Shown here: piece by piece, positions 30,179 through 32,390 of the stretch
Numbering within the stretch: position 1 is the first letter of the stretch
Layout: the number at the start of each line of letters is the position of its first letter
Assembly: GCA_041158165.1 (NCBI GenBank)
Contig: JBEBBW010000016.1
Coordinates: forward strand, 1 to 32,390
DNA length: 32,390 bases
Direction of reading: 5' to 3'
Source of the DNA: TMED14 sp041158165
GTDB lineage: Bacteria; Bacteroidota; Bacteroidia; Flavobacteriales; Schleiferiaceae
The notes under the pieces: model-generated
Told to the model about the DNA's origin: nothing
The model's input: the letters and a program-made list of their open reading frames with translations, nothing else
Database searches by the model: none
Translations under genes and position numbers: made by a program

Positions 30179-31431
30179 ATCGTTGGCGCTTCAGTCACAG
30201 CGGAATGAAGGATGGTTCCAACAGCCCGTCCACGCACGGACCAGCTTGGAACGTTGATGCCTAGTGAAGCGCCGCCAGTGGGTGGTTCATCGAGCGTAAA
30301 TAGGGTAAAATCGGCGGGACTGCCCACGTTAACCGAGACATGGCCCAATCCGAAAAGCATCCGCGGGCGGTGTGCCACAGCGTTAACCCAAACGTCTAGT
30401 TCGCGTGCATTGGATGCATTGCAATACCACGCAAAGGCGTGTTCAATGGTCGCGGCACCGAAGCTTGCACTTCCCCATTCGCACATCTTCAATTCATGAT
30501 CCATCGGGTCATGGTCGCTTACTACCACGTCGATGCTTCCGTCCCGCAAGCCTTCCCAAAGGGCTTTCTGATCCTCAAGACTTCGCAGTGGGGGCATAAG
30601 TTTATAGGTCGTGTCGTACCTCTCTATATCGGTATCCGTTCCAATCAAATTAGCAACAGCCACATCCGCGGTAACGTCTACTCCGCGGCCCTTAGCGTCC
30701 CGAATGAGCGCGACGCTCTCGGCGCACGAAATTCCACAAAGGTGTAGTCCGCCTCCCGCATATTCAGCAAGGGCAAGGTCACGCTGAACACGCATGGTTT
30801 CTGCAAGCCGGGGTATCGGAGCCAGCCCAGAGCGCAGCGCAGAGGCGCCTTCATGGGCTACCCCGGTGGGGCATAGGTTGCGTTCCAATGGAAAACTCCA
30901 AACTCTGGCGTCAAGTCCTTGAGCATATTCCAGGGCGAGTTGCAGGGTGTGTGGGCGATCAATGGAATGTTTGTCGTCGGAAAATGCAAGGGCACCGGCT
31001 TCGCGCATGTCAGCAAGCTCAGCAAGTTTTTCGCCATGAAGACCTTGGGTTAGTGCGCCAACGGGTATCCATGTAAGGCCATCATGCTCGGGAATAGCCT
31101 CAATGCTAGGTCGGTTATCTCGCGGAGGGTAGGTCGAAGGCATGAGTGCAACGTGGGTAAAACCGCCACGTTGAGCGGCCAATGCAAGCGATTCGAACGT
31201 CTCACGTTCCTCATGTCCAGGCGCGCCGCACCGAGCGCGACTGTCGACCCAGCCTGGACTTATAAAATGGCCTCGTGCCCATTCTATGGCTGGTGCGTTG
31301 GTAAGGGTTCCAGATTCGCCCACGGAACGAACTTGCCCGTCGACCACATGAATATCAACCTGTTGGGCGTGGTGAGGAGACCGCGGGTCCACCACATGGA
31401 CGCAAGGCAGAATGAAAGAACCGTTATTCAT
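30175..31431 (-). CDS. Dihydroorotase-like amidohydrolase with degenerate metal site
   Basis: A 418-aa member of the dihydroorotase/amidohydrolase family. The first metal motif, normally DLHVHFREPG, reads DSRARCGAPG (63-72), so both histidines are lost. The carboxylated-Lys region reads FSDDKHS, and the usual HCED is replaced by FPLERN. Elsewhere the dihydroorotase skeleton is intact: DTTYKLMPPLRS, VVSDHDPMDHE and ATIEHAF. I recall that flavobacteria usually have such a form (with FGEPGYEERET-like motif), reminiscent of the non-catalytic PyrC' partner of aspartate transcarbamylase in some bacteria. It may be structural, or active by a different metal arrangement. A TACCTTTG box lies 8 bases before the ATG. 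Confidence 0.82.
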   Translation of the reverse strand: MNNGSFILPCVHVVDPRSPHHAQQVDIHVVDGQVRSVGESGTLTNAPAIEWARGHFISPGWVDSRARCGAPGHEERETFESLALAAQRGGFTHVALMPSTYPPRDNRPSIEAIPEHDGLTWIPVGALTQGLHGEKLAELADMREAGALAFSDDKHSIDRPHTLQLALEYAQGLDARVWSFPLERNLCPTGVAHEGASALRSGLAPIPRLAETMRVQRDLALAEYAGGGLHLCGISCAESVALIRDAKGRGVDVTADVAVANLIGTDTDIERYDTTYKLMPPLRSLEDQKALWEGLRDGSIDVVVSDHDPMDHELKMCEWGSASFGAATIEHAFAWYCNASNARELDVWVNAVAHRPRMLFGLGHVSVNVGSPADFTLFTLDEPPTGGASLGINVPSWSVRGRAVGTILHSAVTEAPTI

Positions 31432-31439
31432 AGCCAGTG

Positions 31440-31447
31440 CAAAGGTA
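31440..31447 (-). promoter_or_regulatory. -7 element of the dihydroorotase-like gene
   Basis: TACCTTTG on the minus strand, 8 bases before the ATG at 31431; leader predicted to be only a few bases long. Confidence 0.6.
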
Positions 31448-31469
31448 ACTTTTTTTGGTTCCCATTAAG

Positions 31470-31477
31470 TACTTTTG
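31470..31477 (+). promoter_or_regulatory. -7 element of the tRNA-Pro gene
   Basis: TACTTTTG, a perfect TAnnTTTG, lies 12 bases before the mature tRNA 5' end. No convincing TTG at -33. Confidence 0.6.
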
Positions 31478-31489
31478 CAGCCGCAATCG

Positions 31490-31562
31490 CGGGATGTGGC
31501 GCAGTTGGTAGCGCACTACGTTCGGGACGTAGGGGTCGCTGGTTCGAGTCCAGTCATCCCGA
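31490..31562 (+). tRNA. tRNA-Pro (anticodon CGG)
   Basis: The acceptor stem CGGGATG (31490-31496) pairs with CATCCCG (31555-31561), followed by discriminator A. The D arm contains GCGCAGTTGGTAGCGC. The anticodon stem CTACG/CGTAG encloses the loop TTCGGGA, giving anticodon CGG. The T arm is GCTGG-TTCGAGT-CCAGT. It closely resembles E. coli proK. CCA is not encoded (CCG follows the discriminator). A -7 box precedes it and a terminator follows, so it is a single-gene unit. Confidence 0.95.
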
Positions 31563-31571
31563 CCGCGAGAA

Positions 31572-31599
31572 AGCCTCGGTTCAGCCGGGGCTTTTTTTT
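31572..31599 (+). terminator. Intrinsic terminator after tRNA-Pro
   Basis: AGCCTCGG (31572-31579) pairs with CCGGGGCT (31585-31592), with one G-T wobble, followed by eight T's. Confidence 0.88.
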
Positions 31600-31641
31600 A
31601 GAACAAATCGTATTTTCGGCCAAACAAATCCTTTTTACTCG

Positions 31642-32229
31642 ATGAAGTACTTAATTTACTGCCTAGCGCTTGGTGCGCCTTTGTTTTCGGTGGCTCAGGT
31701 CCAAAAAGACGTACGCTTAGAAAAACGGGTTTTTGTGATTAAAGACGGAAAAATGCTGGAACAACCTGGCGATTCGGTGCTCAAGGAGCTTCGAATCAAC
31801 GTAGACAGCATCGTAAAAGGGCAGGGGATGAACTTTGATTTTGAAGCCATCCCTGACGGCAATGTAATGGTATTTAATTCCTTGAATTCCGGACCAGCCA
31901 TGCTCGGTGTGCGCATTGGTTCCGTGGATGGGGTGAACGGGGTTACCGTTCAGTCGGTGGAGCCGGTAAGCACCGCTGCGGCACTCGGTTTATCGGTAGG
32001 CGACGTAATTTATCGTGTCAACAACCAAAAGATCAGCGAGCCAGAAAATCTAGTTTCCCTAATTCGAAACCTAGATCAGGGAGCACGCGTAGATATCTAC
32101 TACCGCCGAGATGGTTCGAAAAAGCGTGCACAGGGCTTTTTGATTCCGGTGCACGGAGGGCTGTCGCTTCCTCAGTGGTCAGGTGAGGTTCCCGTGCGTA
32201 TTGAGCTTGATAAGACGCGCGAGTTCTAG
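31642..32229 (+). CDS. Secreted PDZ-domain protein
   Basis: A 195-aa protein with a signal peptide (MKYLIYCLALGAPLFSVAQ), so probably periplasmic or exported. A single PDZ domain spans about 85-170: AMLGVRIG as the carboxylate-binding loop, VEPVSTAAALGLSVGDVIYRVN as the helix-turn, and LVSLIRNL. No protease domain is present, so it may be an adaptor or peptide-binding protein. I start at ATG 31642; upstream extension runs through the tRNA gene and is not real. A possible -7 box TATTTTCG (31611-31618) lies 23 bases before. A terminator follows. Confidence 0.85.
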   Translation: MKYLIYCLALGAPLFSVAQVQKDVRLEKRVFVIKDGKMLEQPGDSVLKELRINVDSIVKGQGMNFDFEAIPDGNVMVFNSLNSGPAMLGVRIGSVDGVNGVTVQSVEPVSTAAALGLSVGDVIYRVNNQKISEPENLVSLIRNLDQGARVDIYYRRDGSKKRAQGFLIPVHGGLSLPQWSGEVPVRIELDKTREF

Positions 32230-32236
32230 CGTGCAT

Positions 32237-32261
32237 ACCGGAGTGTTCCTCCGGTTTTTTT
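32237..32261 (+). terminator. Intrinsic terminator after the PDZ gene
   Basis: ACCGGAG (32237-32243) pairs with CTCCGGT (32249-32255) across TGTTC, followed by a run of seven T's including the last stem base. Confidence 0.9.
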
Positions 32262-32266
32262 ATGTG

Positions 32267-32297
32267 TTGCGCATAACGATGTTTAAACATATATTTG
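32267..32297 (+). promoter_or_regulatory. Pirin gene promoter with embedded 12-base palindrome
   Basis: TTG (32267-32269), a 20-base spacer and TATATTTG (32290-32297) match the Bacteroidota promoter. The spacer contains the perfect palindrome ATGTTTAAACAT (32279-32290), whose last base is the first base of the -7 box. The ATG at 32302 is 4 bases downstream, predicting a leaderless mRNA. The palindrome resembles the GTGTTTAACCAT repeats in the yceI promoter. Confidence 0.75.
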
Positions 32298-32301
32298 CAG
32301 T

Positions 32302-32390
32302 ATGAATACGGTATTCCATCCTTCCACTTCGCGCGGAACCGCCGACCACGGCTGGCTCAAGACCGCCCACAGCTTCTCGTTTGCCAATTA
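32302..32390 (+). CDS. Pirin family protein (N-terminus, partial)
   Basis: Only the first 29 full codons are in the window. They read MNTVFHPSTSRGTADHGWL then KTAHSFSFANY, which is the typical pirin/YhhW cupin N-terminus (RG..DHGWL..HSFSFA). Pirins are iron-binding cupins; bacterial members include quercetin dioxygenases and redox-responsive proteins. The start follows the -7 box by 4 bases. The rest lies beyond the window, so completeness cannot be judged. Confidence 0.85.
   Translation, partial: MNTVFHPSTSRGTADHGWLKTAHSFSFAN

Noticed and set aside
31084..31641. Long N-terminal extension of the PDZ protein
   Set aside because: The frame is open through the tRNA-Pro gene, its terminator and part of the dihydroorotase-like gene; the signal peptide at 31642 marks the real start.
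1..32390. Search for CRISPR arrays, insertion sequences, integrases or prophage
   Set aside because: No regularly spaced repeats, transposase-like frames or attachment-site duplications were seen; gene content is ordinary chromosomal apart from the light locus.

Overview
The window reads as a chromosomal segment of a Bacteroidota bacterium, most likely a member or relative of Flavobacteriales. The evidence is: Bacteroidota -7 promoter elements (TAnnTTTG) in front of many genes; no clear Shine-Dalgarno sequences; lineage-typical genes (an omega/Rpb6-like RNA polymerase subunit, a DUF4835 protein, a flavobacterial-type dihydroorotase with a degenerate active site, a T9SS-type sorting tail on a secreted protease); and the order dnaA - low-MW tyrosine phosphatase - RsmI-like methylase. 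The DNA is GC-rich for that group and very compact. No gap between genes exceeds 300 bases; the longest is 238 bases, upstream of dnaA. There are no insertion sequences, phage genes or CRISPR arrays.

Layout. 1-1192: the end of an unidentified gene, a bidirectional terminator, a YceI lipoprotein with a repeat-bearing promoter, and a DUF3817 membrane protein. 1199-6106: mnmE, a divergent alpha/beta-hydrolase lipoprotein, then the leftward operon dnaA - tyrosine phosphatase - RsmI-like methylase. 6107-6344: an AT-rich candidate replication origin. 6345-19479: thioesterase, secreted metallopeptidase, ribD, then the rightward housekeeping run prmC, ligA, DUF6913, dapA, bamD, rpoZ-like, coaBC, DUF4835, recN, fabI. 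19543-21126: prfC, leftward. 21201-27958: the light-response/photoprotection locus. 27949-32390: an uncharacterised 473-aa protein, an MBL-fold hydrolase, a degenerate dihydroorotase, tRNA-Pro(CGG), a secreted PDZ protein, and the start of a pirin gene.

The most interesting system is the light-response locus. A MerR-family protein with a cobalamin-binding module (CarH/LitR type) is followed by a tightly coupled operon: ECF sigma factor, crtI, crtB, idi, a 6-pyruvoyl-tetrahydropterin synthase (PTPS), folE and a CPD photolyase. The short region between the regulator and the sigma gene holds two inverted repeats with identical architecture (GTTTAAS-N14-STTAAAC). One overlaps the likely sigma promoter. 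This looks like an operator for the B12-dependent repressor. The layout is analogous to the LitR-LitS (photoreceptor plus ECF sigma) circuit of Streptomyces. It adds a pterin branch that could supply a photolyase antenna or another pterin cofactor. The residue equivalent to the upper axial histidine of Thermus CarH is glutamine here, so its photochemistry may differ.

Two other patterns recur. Many genes have a -7 element only 4-5 bases before the start codon, which predicts leaderless mRNAs. The yceI and pirin promoters, 31 kb apart, carry the same TGTTTAA(M)CAT element next to the -7 box.
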